A stretch of 5,707 nt of DNA from Gammaproteobacteria bacterium UBA7449 (GCA_002477465.1 DLPV01000008.1:28344-34050); one strand, 5' to 3'; positions 1 through 5,428 are shown, numbered from the stretch's first letter. The notes: generated by a model not told the origin, from the letters alone. Translations and numbers: made by a program.

Positions 1-1929
1 GGTACCTACCGCGTCACTGACGGTCGTGGTGGCGCCGATGGCGGCATGCAGCGATTCGCACCGCTGAACAGCTGGCCCGACAATGCCAACCTCGATAAGG
101 CTCGACGCCTGCTCTGGCCAATCAAAGAGAAATACGGCCGAGCGATTTCCTGGGCTGACCTGATGATTCTGGCCGGCACTGTCGCCATGGATGATATGGG
201 ATTCGAGACACTCGGTTTCGCCGGTGGTCGCGTCGATGAATTCCAGCCTGAAGATGTGAACTGGGGTCCGGAAGGCGAGTGGCTTGGCGCCGATCGTCGT
301 GATGCGATGGGATCGCTGCGTGGACCTTTTGGTGCGGTACAGATGGGTCTGATTTATGTCAACCCAGAAGGACCTGATGGAAATCCTGACCCGATGGCAT
401 CTGCCCGGCGTATTCGCGAGTCATTCGGCCTGATGGCGATGAACGATGAAGAAACTGCGGCACTGATTGCTGGTGGTCACACTTTTGGTAAGGCTCACGG
501 TGCAGCTAACCCGGGTGACCACGTAGGCGCTGACCCAGAAGCTTCCAGTATCGACCAGCAGGGCTTTGGCTGGCAGAACAGCTACGGAGCCGGTAATGCG
601 CGCGATACGATTACCAGCGGTTTTGAAGGCGCGTGGACCTCTACACCAACCGATTGGTCAAACGGCTACCTCATCAATCTGTATACCTATGATTGGGAGC
701 AAACCGCGAGTCCTGCTGGCAACACCCAGTGGATTCCAAGCAATGGCGCTGCTTCGCAGCTAGTGCCGGATGCGTTCGATTCAAGCACGCGTCATGCGCC
801 GATCATGTTTACCACTGACCTGGCGCTAAAAATGGATCCAGCCTATGCGGAAATCACTGAGCGTTGGCTGCAGAATCCTGGCGAATTCGAAGATGCTTTT
901 GCGCGCGCCTGGTTCAAGTTGACTCACCGTGACCTTGGTCCAACTTCACGTTACCTGGGCGACATGGCCCCTGCTGAGGAGTTTATCTGGCAAGATCCGG
1001 TTCCTGAAGTGGATTATGCTTCGATAAACGATCGTGATATCAACAGCTTGAAAGAAGATATCCTGGGGTCTGGACTAAGCACTGCAGAGCTGGTTCGCGC
1101 AGCCTGGTCTTCAGCTTCCAGCTTCCGCATGACAGATATGCGTGGTGGCGCGAATGGTGCCCGCGTGCGTTTGGCTCCACAAAACAGCTGGGATGCCAAC
1201 AGCCCGGATGAGCTGGATCGTGTTATCAGTACCCTGGAAAACATTCAGGAAGACTTCAATAGCTCAAATCGTCGCAAGCAGGTTTCTCTTGCTGACCTGA
1301 TCGTGCTGGGCGGTGCTGCCGCAATCGAACAGGCTGCTGAGCGTGCTGGCATTGAAGTCGAAGTACCGTTTGCGCCGGGTCGTGCTGATGCTAGCCAGGA
1401 GCAGACTGATGTGGAGTCATTCTCTTATCTCGAGCCCATAGCAGACGGTTTCCGCAATTTCTTTGTCAACGCCAATGAGCGCAATCCGGCTGAGATGCTG
1501 ATTGAGAAAGCTGCGCTGCTGGATCTGAACGTGCCTGAGATGACTGTTCTCGTTGCCGGTATGCGCGTGTTAGACGCCAATACCAACGGGGCGCAACACG
1601 GTGTATTCACTGACCGCCCAGGAACCCTCAGCAATGATTTCTTCACGAACCTGGTGGACATGTCTACAATCTGGGCGCGCTCACCTTCGGATGAAGGCGT
1701 CTATGTGGGTCGCGATCGCAACACCAACGAAGTGAAGTGGACTGCGACGCCAGTTGATCTGATCTTTGGTTCAAACTCTGAGCTGCGCGCTGTGTCTGAG
1801 TTCTATGCACAGAACGATGCCCAGGAGCAGTTTGTTCACGATTTCATTGATGCCTGGACCAAGGTGATGAAGGCTGACCGCTTCGATCTTTCCGCAGAGC
1901 AGCGCGGTGAGATGATGGCGAGCAACTAG
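1..1929 (+). CDS. katG: Catalase-peroxidase KatG, 5' truncated by window edge
   Basis: Bifunctional haem b enzyme that breaks down hydrogen peroxide (catalase) and oxidises organic donors (peroxidase) in defence against peroxide. The frame is open from base 1, and 642 codons are present before TAG. About 105-110 N-terminal residues are missing compared with the usual 720-740. The first residues (GTYRVTDGRGG) directly follow the family's distal Arg-Trp-His motif, so the distal His lies about three codons outside the window. Alignment from memory to the M. tuberculosis enzyme places Asp137-Asn138 at codons 27-28, Tyr229 of the Met-Tyr-Trp adduct at codon 119 (LIYVNPEGP), Met255 at codon 145, proximal His270 at codon 160 (GGHTFGKAHG), Trp321 at codon 212, proximal Asp381 at codon 273 and the mobile Arg418 at codon 310 (HRDLGP). 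All are retained, so the enzyme looks active. The haem-less C-terminal repeat domain follows, roughly codons 340-642. An internal ATG at 46 is not the real start. The upstream promoter is outside the window. Confidence 0.98.
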   Translation, partial: GTYRVTDGRGGADGGMQRFAPLNSWPDNANLDKARRLLWPIKEKYGRAISWADLMILAGTVAMDDMGFETLGFAGGRVDEFQPEDVNWGPEGEWLGADRRDAMGSLRGPFGAVQMGLIYVNPEGPDGNPDPMASARRIRESFGLMAMNDEETAALIAGGHTFGKAHGAANPGDHVGADPEASSIDQQGFGWQNSYGAGNARDTITSGFEGAWTSTPTDWSNGYLINLYTYDWEQTASPAGNTQWIPSNGAASQLVPDAFDSSTRHAPIMFTTDLALKMDPAYAEITERWLQNPGEFEDAFARAWFKLTHRDLGPTSRYLGDMAPAEEFIWQDPVPEVDYASINDRDINSLKEDILGSGLSTAELVRAAWSSASSFRMTDMRGGANGARVRLAPQNSWDANSPDELDRVISTLENIQEDFNSSNRRKQVSLADLIVLGGAAAIEQAAERAGIEVEVPFAPGRADASQEQTDVESFSYLEPIADGFRNFFVNANERNPAEMLIEKAALLDLNVPEMTVLVAGMRVLDANTNGAQHGVFTDRPGTLSNDFFTNLVDMSTIWARSPSDEGVYVGRDRNTNEVKWTATPVDLIFGSNSELRAVSEFYAQNDAQEQFVHDFIDAWTKVMKADRFDLSAEQRGEMMASN

Positions 1930-1937
1930 TGCTTATT

Positions 1938-1956
1938 CTGATTTCAGCTTAATCAG
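1938..1956. repeat. Small inverted repeat after katG stop
   Basis: CTGATT (1938-1943) and AATCAG (1951-1956) form a perfect 6-bp inverted repeat with a 7-base spacer. It lies 8 bases after the katG stop and just before the terminator hairpin. It has no T tract of its own. It could fold in the katG 3' UTR, but a stem this short also arises by chance. Confidence 0.4.
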
Positions 1957-1960
1957 TAAG

Positions 1961-1992
1961 AAAAAACGGCACCTCACGGTGCCGTTTTTTTT
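1961..1992. terminator. Bidirectional rho-independent terminator
   Basis: Perfect 7-bp stem CGGCACC (1967-1973) and GGTGCCG (1978-1984) with a TCAC tetraloop. Eight T residues follow on the plus strand (1985-1992) and six A residues precede (1961-1966), which read as a T tract on the minus strand. The A and T tracts also pair to extend the stem. It lies between the convergent katG stop (1929) and the SnoaL-like stop (2019), so it can end both transcripts. Confidence 0.95.
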
Positions 1993-2018
1993 GCATGAAA
2001 ATTCTCGTCTTACTCAGG

Positions 2019-2363
2019 TTAACGGTTTCGAACTTCCACGTGGGCGATCTTGCCGCCGCTTACCACAATGCGCTCCGTTCCCGGGCGAACGAGCTCTTCA
2101 TTCGCGCTGTTTCTGGCTTTTAGGGTGAATTGTATTTCGACAATATGGTCGGACAGTGCGGTGCGAGAGTGAACTTCCCAATGTAGAGAGGGGTAAGCCT
2201 CGAAGAAGGCGGTCATCATCTTTCGAATATCTTGAATCCCAAAATACAGTCCTGTGTTGTCCGAACTGTAGGTTGCGTCGGCAGCAAACATTGCAAATAT
2301 TGACTCTAAATCGCGGGCGTTGGAAAGGGCGAAGTAAGCTGAAGCGATTGCATCTGCCGTCAT
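2019..2363 (-). CDS. SnoaL/NTF2-like fold protein
   Basis: 114-residue protein of the SnoaL-like/nuclear transport factor 2-like superfamily (cone-shaped alpha+beta barrel, usually dimeric). The N-terminal helices contain the typical pattern YFALSNARDLESIFAMFAADATY (about residues 10-32, interrupted here only for reading), then an N-T-G-x-Y-x-G turn (36-42), an amphipathic helix with FFEAYPSLHWEV (about 53-64), and the alternating beta strands of the sheet to the C terminus. Its length suits a single domain and there is no signal peptide, so it is probably cytoplasmic. Family members include isomerases, hydrolases, ligand binders and non-enzymes; the substrate cannot be told from sequence. 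It is the last gene of the minus-strand series, 76 bases after the desaturase-like gene, and reads into the shared terminator. The start at 2363 has only a weak Shine-Dalgarno (AGGGT, distant). Other ORFs over this region lack family-like sequence. Confidence 0.85.
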   Translation of the reverse strand: MTADAIASAYFALSNARDLESIFAMFAADATYSSDNTGLYFGIQDIRKMMTAFFEAYPSLHWEVHSRTALSDHIVEIQFTLKARNSANEELVRPGTERIVVSGGKIAHVEVRNR

Positions 2364-2410
2364 GTTGGGTCACTACCCTGGTTTGTGAGAGCGGGATAGG
2401 AATCTTGCTG

Positions 2411-2430
2411 ACCACTGTGCCACAGCTGGT
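2411..2430. repeat. Imperfect hairpin between desaturase and SnoaL-like genes
   Basis: ACCACTGT (2411-2418) pairs with ACAG (2422-2425) plus TGGT (2427-2430), leaving a 3-base loop and one bulged C at 2426. No T tract lies on either side, so it is not a normal terminator. It lies 9 bases past the desaturase stop in the 76-base intergenic gap and might stabilise or process a shared transcript; this is speculative. Confidence 0.35.
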
Positions 2431-2439
2431 ATCTGATGT

Positions 2440-3228
2440 TTAGACCCAGTTTGTCTTGATCAGATGGGCAGGAATTTTGTCAGCGATGCGTTCATGCAGC
2501 TTTGGTAGTTTGGACCAGTGCAGGCCGCCATTGTAATGGTGAGCCGTGTGGTAGCCGAGATTGCCGGTGAACACGTTGTACCATTTGTTGAGATTGTTGT
2601 TTGAGGCTTCGAATTGATCGTTGGTGTTCAGTCCAGCGTGATGCTCGAAGGTTGCCCAGGCTGTTAAAAACAGACCCATGAACATGGGTATCACAAACAG
2701 CAGCAGCGCGGCCAACGGTTTGTACCAGAGCAGGGCGGCGAGAATCGCAAACGTAACGGCGCTAAACAACAGGAAATCTCGTTGCTCCTTAGGGTGCTTT
2801 TTGCCAACCAGATAACCCCGATAGTAGGCGGTGACTGTGACATTCAGGCTATATTCAAACTCGCCCATCCGGCTGCCATCTTTGCGAAGCCAGCGGCTTT
2901 CATCCTTGGTCTGATCCAGGAAGTTTTGATGGTGGCCATAGACATGGTGCAGAACCCAAAGGTTTGTGGTCACCCCGGTGTGCAGTGCATAAAAAAATTC
3001 GAGGATGCGGTTCAGCCCAGTCTGGCGAAAGGTCGGCGCATGCTGATGATGATGATTCCAGGCGCAAATCTGCGACTTGGGAATAATCATCAGGTAGAAA
3101 TAAACACCCAACACATAGGGATTGGAGACTGTGAAATACAGCGCGAAGTCCAGCGCACTTAATGCGAGGATGCAGGCGATTGGGACTCTGTCTTCAGCGT
3201 GCTTGAAAGCAGCAAAACGGCGGGTCAC
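2440..3228 (-). CDS. Membrane fatty acid desaturase-type di-iron protein
   Basis: 262-residue integral membrane protein of the fatty acid desaturase/hydroxylase superfamily, which uses a histidine-coordinated di-iron centre and O2 to desaturate or hydroxylate lipid substrates. The three histidine boxes are visible: HxxxH at His59-His63 (WNHHHQH), HxxxHH at His95, His99 and His100, and HxxHH at His227, His230 and His231 (GYHTAHH), with an extra His pair at 196-197 and His237. Hydrophobic segments at about 17-34, 37-50, 152-169 and 171-192 fit two hairpins in the inner membrane, with the His boxes on the cytoplasmic side. It is short compared with classical acyl-lipid desaturases (300-400 residues). 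The substrate (acyl chain, carotenoid or other) cannot be told. The start is GTG, the only possible most-upstream start because an in-frame TAA directly precedes it; AAGGA at 3239-3243 lies 10 bases away. The SnoaL-like gene follows after 76 bases. Confidence 0.9.
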   Translation of the reverse strand: MTRRFAAFKHAEDRVPIACILALSALDFALYFTVSNPYVLGVYFYLMIIPKSQICAWNHHHQHAPTFRQTGLNRILEFFYALHTGVTTNLWVLHHVYGHHQNFLDQTKDESRWLRKDGSRMGEFEYSLNVTVTAYYRGYLVGKKHPKEQRDFLLFSAVTFAILAALLWYKPLAALLLFVIPMFMGLFLTAWATFEHHAGLNTNDQFEASNNNLNKWYNVFTGNLGYHTAHHYNGGLHWSKLPKLHERIADKIPAHLIKTNWV

Positions 3229-3426
3229 TTACGGCACGTCCTTGTCGAAAACTACCCACTGATTTTGGCACATCGGCGATTTTTTGCCAATTGAATTCAT
3301 CCGGTAAGGGCAGCTGCTGACAATTGCTGCGATAAAACACCAGGATTAGTAGATAGATGGTTGGAGCGGGTGCGCTCAGCGAGGTGATCTGGATTCTGCA
3401 GAGACGCCATCATCGACTTGAAACGG
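3229..3426. other. Intergenic region upstream of desaturase gene
   Basis: 198 bases between the META-like stop and the desaturase-like GTG. No family-like gene is seen. Contents: a GC-rich 5-bp hairpin GAGCG/CGCTC with GGTG loop at 3364-3377, without a T tract; a TTGGCA/TGCCAA inverted repeat at 3265-3270 and 3285-3290; a minus-strand TTGTCA (3318-3323) resembling a -35 box but with only a poor -10 partner. A minus-strand 23-codon ORF (3229-3300) ends with TAA abutting the desaturase GTG but lacks a ribosome binding site. The region probably holds the desaturase promoter, which I cannot place with confidence. Confidence 0.5.
3239..3243 (-). promoter_or_regulatory. Ribosome binding site for desaturase GTG start
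   Basis: AAGGA on the minus strand, 10 bases before the GTG codon at 3228. Together with the in-frame TAA immediately upstream, it supports the GTG start. Confidence 0.55.
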
Positions 3427-3891
3427 TCAGAAAGTGGGCCTGAACACATAGGGTTCAAAAATCAGCTCGGCCATATCGTTATCGGTAATAAGCACAAGCC
3501 GATCTTCCTCCAGACGCAAGCGACGAGTATTTTGCAGATTCATGATGTAAAAGTTGAACAGTGATGGTGCCTCGCAGAGTTTGCGTGTCGTTACCAATCT
3601 GGTCAGGGTGAGGGTTTCGCCCTCATGATTCCAGGTTGCCCCAGCCTCATTACAGTCGGCGGTGATGGCGCTTCGATTTTCAAGCCGAAATCGCAGCAGA
3701 TAGTTTTCGGGATTGTCTGGTCTTTGCACCAATCCTGAACTGCCGCGCATTTCGATCAGCTGCCAGGAAGTGTTTTCCAGTGGTGATGTGGATTGAGGTT
3801 GCCCAAAGGCTAATGTGCCCAGCAGCAGGCAAAGCAGGGCAGGTCCTGAGACGGCGATGGAATTAATTCTGGCGACTGGCTTGCTCGTCAT
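3427..3891 (-). CDS. Secreted META/HslJ-like domain protein
   Basis: 154-residue protein with a probable Sec signal peptide: basic N-terminus (MTSKPVAR), hydrophobic core to about residue 29 and likely cleavage after LAFG (about residue 30). There is no valid lipobox, since Cys21 follows ALL, so it is predicted to be a soluble periplasmic protein. Residues about 37-150 resemble the META/HslJ domain: a start strand with NTSWQL (40-45), the central D-C-N-x-x-x-G-x-W motif (79-87) in the place of the usual GCN turn, LTLTRLVTT (93-102), Cys106 before a helix, and a final strand DRLVLITDN. Cys80 and Cys106 could form a disulphide. In E. coli the HslJ protein is linked to novobiocin resistance and heat shock; the molecular role of the domain is unclear. 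It is 54 bases downstream of the ADP-ribosylglycohydrolase-like gene on the same strand. No good Shine-Dalgarno precedes the ATG. Confidence 0.75.
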   Translation of the reverse strand: MTSKPVARINSIAVSGPALLCLLLGTLAFGQPQSTSPLENTSWQLIEMRGSSGLVQRPDNPENYLLRFRLENRSAITADCNEAGATWNHEGETLTLTRLVTTRKLCEAPSLFNFYIMNLQNTRRLRLEEDRLVLITDNDMAELIFEPYVFRPTF

Positions 3892-3900
3892 AACGCCGCA

Positions 3901-3906
3901 ATTTTA
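3901..3906 (-). promoter_or_regulatory. Possible -10 box of the META-like gene
   Basis: TAAAAT on the minus strand (5 of 6 to TATAAT) lies 9 bases upstream of the ATG at 3891. A start of transcription 6-7 bases downstream would leave almost no leader, which would fit the missing Shine-Dalgarno. No convincing -35 is seen at 16-18 bases, so this is a weak call. Confidence 0.25.
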
Positions 3907-3945
3907 GCGCAAAAAATTCACAGATGGGAGCACGTCTATCATGTC

Positions 3946-5046
3946 TCAGGCGATAGCTTCTGTCAGTCCCTTGATCTCCGCTTCGATCTCATCTCGGTGC
4001 CGAAGTTGAGTGAACAACTCTTCAACCGTGTTGCCACTGGCGAGGCCCAGCAGGCAGCCCAGCACCGCGCCGCGGTGAACATTGTCGCCGCCAAGATTGG
4101 TATTCGACAGTAATCCGGCTTGCTGCGATTCGCAATACTTGTAGGCCAGGTACAGAACACTAGGCCAGGAGTCGGTGATGTAGCAAGCTGAGGAAAACAT
4201 GCGCCCAACCACATCGTTGTCACTGTGAATTCTGGGACCGATCTCGGACAGCCGCAGGCTAATACTACGTTTACTCCAGGCGCTGATCACCGTGGCTGCA
4301 TCTTTGTCGCCCTCCAAAAATAGAAGCTCATCCAGCAGGCCAACGTAATCCTTGCATACCTTGGCTAGATACTGATCCGGATGTGTTAGCAACAGGTGTT
4401 CCACGCAGATGTCTTTCACCCTTTCCAATGACGTGCCCGACAAACGCTCAGCGAATACGATTGGTGCGATGGTGACGAGACCGCCAATCGAGGCGGTGTC
4501 GTGGGTCACTGCACCGCATTCCCAGGCCGGTTTGCCAAGCTCGAGATTGGCAAAGAAACCGCGATGGTAAGACTCGGCATAGGTGTCAGGGTGGCGAGCC
4601 GGATCAGCAGTCATGAGCTCAATATAGGCAGCAAGAAACGCGTCGCGGTCATAGTGGCCCTGATTATCGCGCAGCACCTTTAGCACTGCCCTGGTGCAAT
4701 AGGCGTTCAGGGTGTTTTCGCCCGCGGGCATACCGTTATGATAATGCTGGTTGGGTTTGTCCCAGTATTGGCGTCGTCCCTTGAGAATCACGTCTCCAAC
4801 CACCTCGCGTCGTTCGTCATCGGCAGCGTGAGGCCCGCGTCCTCCTTTTTGGGTGGAATGCAGAGACATAATGGAGGAAGGATGAAATGCAGGTGCCGCT
4901 TCGAATGCTGTCACACCTCCCCGAAACTGGCGAAAGATATCCATTGGGTTGTAGTACCAATGGACAGGCATGGCGAGCGCGTCGGCGACAAACAACGACT
5001 TAAGTGCAGAGATTGCACGCTGCTCTGGGGTGATAGTCTGTGACAT
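3946..5046 (-). CDS. ADP-ribosylglycohydrolase-fold protein, divergent metal site
   Basis: 366-residue, mainly helical cytoplasmic protein of the ADP-ribosylglycohydrolase (ARH/DraG) superfamily. Classical members use two Mg ions to remove ADP-ribose from proteins or small molecules. Recognisable elements in order: an N-terminal helix with VADALAMPVHW (20-30), equivalent to the family GDALGxPxE but with both glycines replaced; YHNGMPAGENTLN (102-114); VTHDTASIGGLVTIAP (180-195), where HDTAS corresponds to a core helix start; and N-T-N-L-G-G-D-N (315-322) then HRGAVLG (324-330), equivalent to the C-terminal GGDTDT metal motif. The usual N-terminal TDDT signature is not seen: around residues 61-77 it reads SLHSTQKGGRG followed by AADD. 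Asp321 remains, but the second Asp is lost. The fold assignment is firm; the reaction is uncertain. It is divergent from the small redox-protein gene and upstream of the META-like gene. No Shine-Dalgarno is visible before the ATG, and no in-frame alternative start is clearly better. Confidence 0.85.
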   Translation of the reverse strand: MSQTITPEQRAISALKSLFVADALAMPVHWYYNPMDIFRQFRGGVTAFEAAPAFHPSSIMSLHSTQKGGRGPHAADDERREVVGDVILKGRRQYWDKPNQHYHNGMPAGENTLNAYCTRAVLKVLRDNQGHYDRDAFLAAYIELMTADPARHPDTYAESYHRGFFANLELGKPAWECGAVTHDTASIGGLVTIAPIVFAERLSGTSLERVKDICVEHLLLTHPDQYLAKVCKDYVGLLDELLFLEGDKDAATVISAWSKRSISLRLSEIGPRIHSDNDVVGRMFSSACYITDSWPSVLYLAYKYCESQQAGLLSNTNLGGDNVHRGAVLGCLLGLASGNTVEELFTQLRHRDEIEAEIKGLTEAIA

Positions 5047-5090
5047 AGGTAAAGGGTTTGTTTGTGATGGATTGCTAACAGGAAACGCTT

Positions 5091-5119
5091 ATTGCCGTAA
5101 CCCGGATCAACCGGGCAAT
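5091..5119. repeat. Interrupted palindrome in divergent intergenic region
   Basis: CCCGG (5101-5105) and CCGGG (5111-5115) flank ATCAA. The outer ATTG (5091-5094) and CAAT (5116-5119) continue the pairing after a 6-base bulge (CCGTAA) on the left arm. That gives 9 paired bases in all, 45 bases upstream of the ADP-ribosylglycohydrolase-like ATG. It could be an operator or a structure in the minus-strand leader; it has no T tract, so it is not a terminator. Confidence 0.45.
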
Positions 5120-5152
5120 TTCTGTACAGGCAAACAGAGAATTGTTTCCTGC

Positions 5153-5166
5153 TTGATGTGTGTCAA
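5153..5166 (+). promoter_or_regulatory. FNR/ANR/DNR-type binding site
   Basis: TTGAT-GTGT-GTCAA matches the FNR/ANR family recognition pattern TTGAT-N4-(A/G)TCAA exactly. One more flanking base pair makes CTTGA-N6-TCAAG a perfect dyad (5152-5167). Its centre is at 5159.5. With a start of transcription near 5200-5205 it would sit about 41-46 bases upstream, close to the -41.5 placement of class II activated promoters. It suggests control by oxygen limitation (FNR/ANR) or nitric oxide (DNR). The site is symmetric and could also act on the divergent gene starting at 5046. Confidence 0.65.
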
Positions 5167-5172
5167 GTCACC
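5157..5172 (+). promoter_or_regulatory. CRP/Vfr-like site overlapping the FNR-type box
   Basis: TGTGT-GTCAAG-TCACC agrees with the CRP pattern TGTGA-N6-TCACA at 8 of 10 half-site bases. It overlaps the FNR-type box, centred 5 bases further right. The FNR-type match is better; this is an alternative or second input from the same regulator superfamily. Confidence 0.3.
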
Positions 5173-5187
5173 GGTGCGCGCCACTGC

Positions 5188-5198
5188 TAAGTTATTCA
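5188..5198 (+). promoter_or_regulatory. Candidate -10 region for the small redox gene
   Basis: TAAGTT (5188-5193) and TATTCA (5193-5198) are each 3 of 6 to TATAAT and are the best placed hexamers relative to the FNR-type box. A weak -10 with no clear -35 is common at activator-dependent promoters. The exact transcription start is not determined. Confidence 0.3.
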
Positions 5199-5202
5199 TT
5201 GA

Positions 5203-5221
5203 GATATCAATGTCTGATATC
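5203..5221. repeat. Perfect 7-bp inverted repeat in the leader
   Basis: GATATCA (5203-5209), spacer ATGTC (5210-5214), TGATATC (5215-5221). It falls at or just after the likely transcription start and 43 bases upstream of the ATG at 5265. It could be an operator for a dimeric repressor or a hairpin near the mRNA 5' end. The loop carries an ATG that opens a short Cys-rich ORF. Confidence 0.6.
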
Positions 5222-5272
5222 GGTGCTAGTTGTGAATGCACAATTTCAAAGAGAGGTGATTGCAATGTCTAG
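5210..5272 (+). CDS. Possible 20-residue Cys-rich leader peptide
   Basis: ATG at 5210 opens 20 codons plus TAG, containing three Cys (positions 8, 10 and 18; motif SCEC near the middle). Its stop overlaps the start of the next gene by 8 bases, an arrangement suited to translational coupling. Only a weak GAG (5201-5203) precedes the ATG, and the ORF could be accidental. Confidence 0.2.
   Translation: MSDIGASCECTISKRGDCNV
5251..5259 (+). promoter_or_regulatory. Ribosome binding site fixing the ATG at 5265
   Basis: GAGAGGTGA is a long match to the 16S anti-Shine-Dalgarno complement AGGAGGTGA, 8 bases from the GAGG core to ATG 5265. It decides against the longer GTG start at 5160 in the same frame. 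Confidence 0.85.
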
Positions 5273-5405
5273 AGACGTCGGAGACCGCTATAGATGTGTA
5301 CAGTGCGGTGCTGAATTAGTCTATGAGAAGCCATGTCTCTGCGATGAATCACAGCCCCATTCTGAAATCTGCTGTGAAGAGCAGATGCAAAAGGTGGGAG
5401 ATTAG
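5265..5405 (+). CDS. Desulforedoxin-like six-cysteine mini-protein
   Basis: 46-residue, acidic, cytoplasmic protein. The layout G-D-R-Y-R-C-V-Q-C-G (6-15) and I-C-C-E-E-Q-M (35-41) copies desulforedoxin and the N-terminal domain of desulfoferrodoxin (GDxYxCxxCG ... CCGxxM), in which Cys-x2-Cys and the adjacent Cys pair bind one Fe in a rubredoxin-like site. Cys11, Cys14, Cys36 and Cys37 would be the ligands; Zn binding is an alternative. An extra C-L-C motif (Cys24, Cys26) sits in the middle and the protein is about ten residues longer than desulforedoxin. Known relatives act in electron transfer or superoxide reduction, but there is no SOR catalytic domain here, so the role is unknown. The start is set by the strong ribosome binding site. 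The lipoprotein gene follows 27 bases later with its own ribosome binding site, so the two are probably one operon, under the FNR-type site at 5153-5166. Confidence 0.8.
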   Translation: MSRDVGDRYRCVQCGAELVYEKPCLCDESQPHSEICCEEQMQKVGD

Positions 5406-5421
5406 CGCTTTTCCAATTATC

Positions 5422-5428
5422 AGGAGGG
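5422..5428 (+). promoter_or_regulatory. Ribosome binding site fixing the GTG at 5433
   Basis: AGGAGGG, a near-ideal Shine-Dalgarno with GGAGG ending 5 bases before GTG 5433. The later ATG at 5457 has no such site. Confidence 0.9.

Noticed and set aside
46..1929. katG beginning at the ATG at 46
   Set aside because: The frame is open to base 1 and residues before this Met (GTYRVTDGRGG) are conserved KatG sequence, so the true start lies outside the window.
2098..2415. Minus-strand 105-codon ORF in another frame of the SnoaL-like gene
   Set aside because: Frame shadow: low-complexity Arg/Ser-rich translation, while the overlapping frame shows a clear SnoaL-like pattern.
2156..2443. Plus-strand 95-codon ORF over the SnoaL-like gene
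   Set aside because: Arg/Ser-rich composition with no family-like sequence, antisense to a well-supported gene and without a good ribosome binding site.
2782..3162. Plus-strand 126-codon ORF opposite the desaturase-like gene
   Set aside because: Antisense shadow of a gene with three histidine boxes; its hydrophobicity mirrors the opposite strand.
3364..3377. GC-rich hairpin after the META-like gene as a terminator
   Set aside because: The 5-bp stem is sound, but no T tract follows on the minus strand, so it is only mentioned within the intergenic entry.
3918..3945. Terminator between the ADP-ribosylglycohydrolase-like and META-like genes
   Set aside because: A six-T run is present on the minus strand, but the sequence before it forms only a 3-4 bp imperfect stem.
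4738..5043. Plus-strand Cys-containing ORF opposite the ADP-ribosylglycohydrolase-like gene
   Set aside because: Cys residues are scattered with no metal-binding layout, and the minus-strand frame is clearly the coding one.
5160..5405. Longer GTG-started version of the desulforedoxin-like protein
   Set aside because: The extension lies across the FNR-type site and promoter region, has no family similarity, and the strong ribosome binding site points to ATG 5265.
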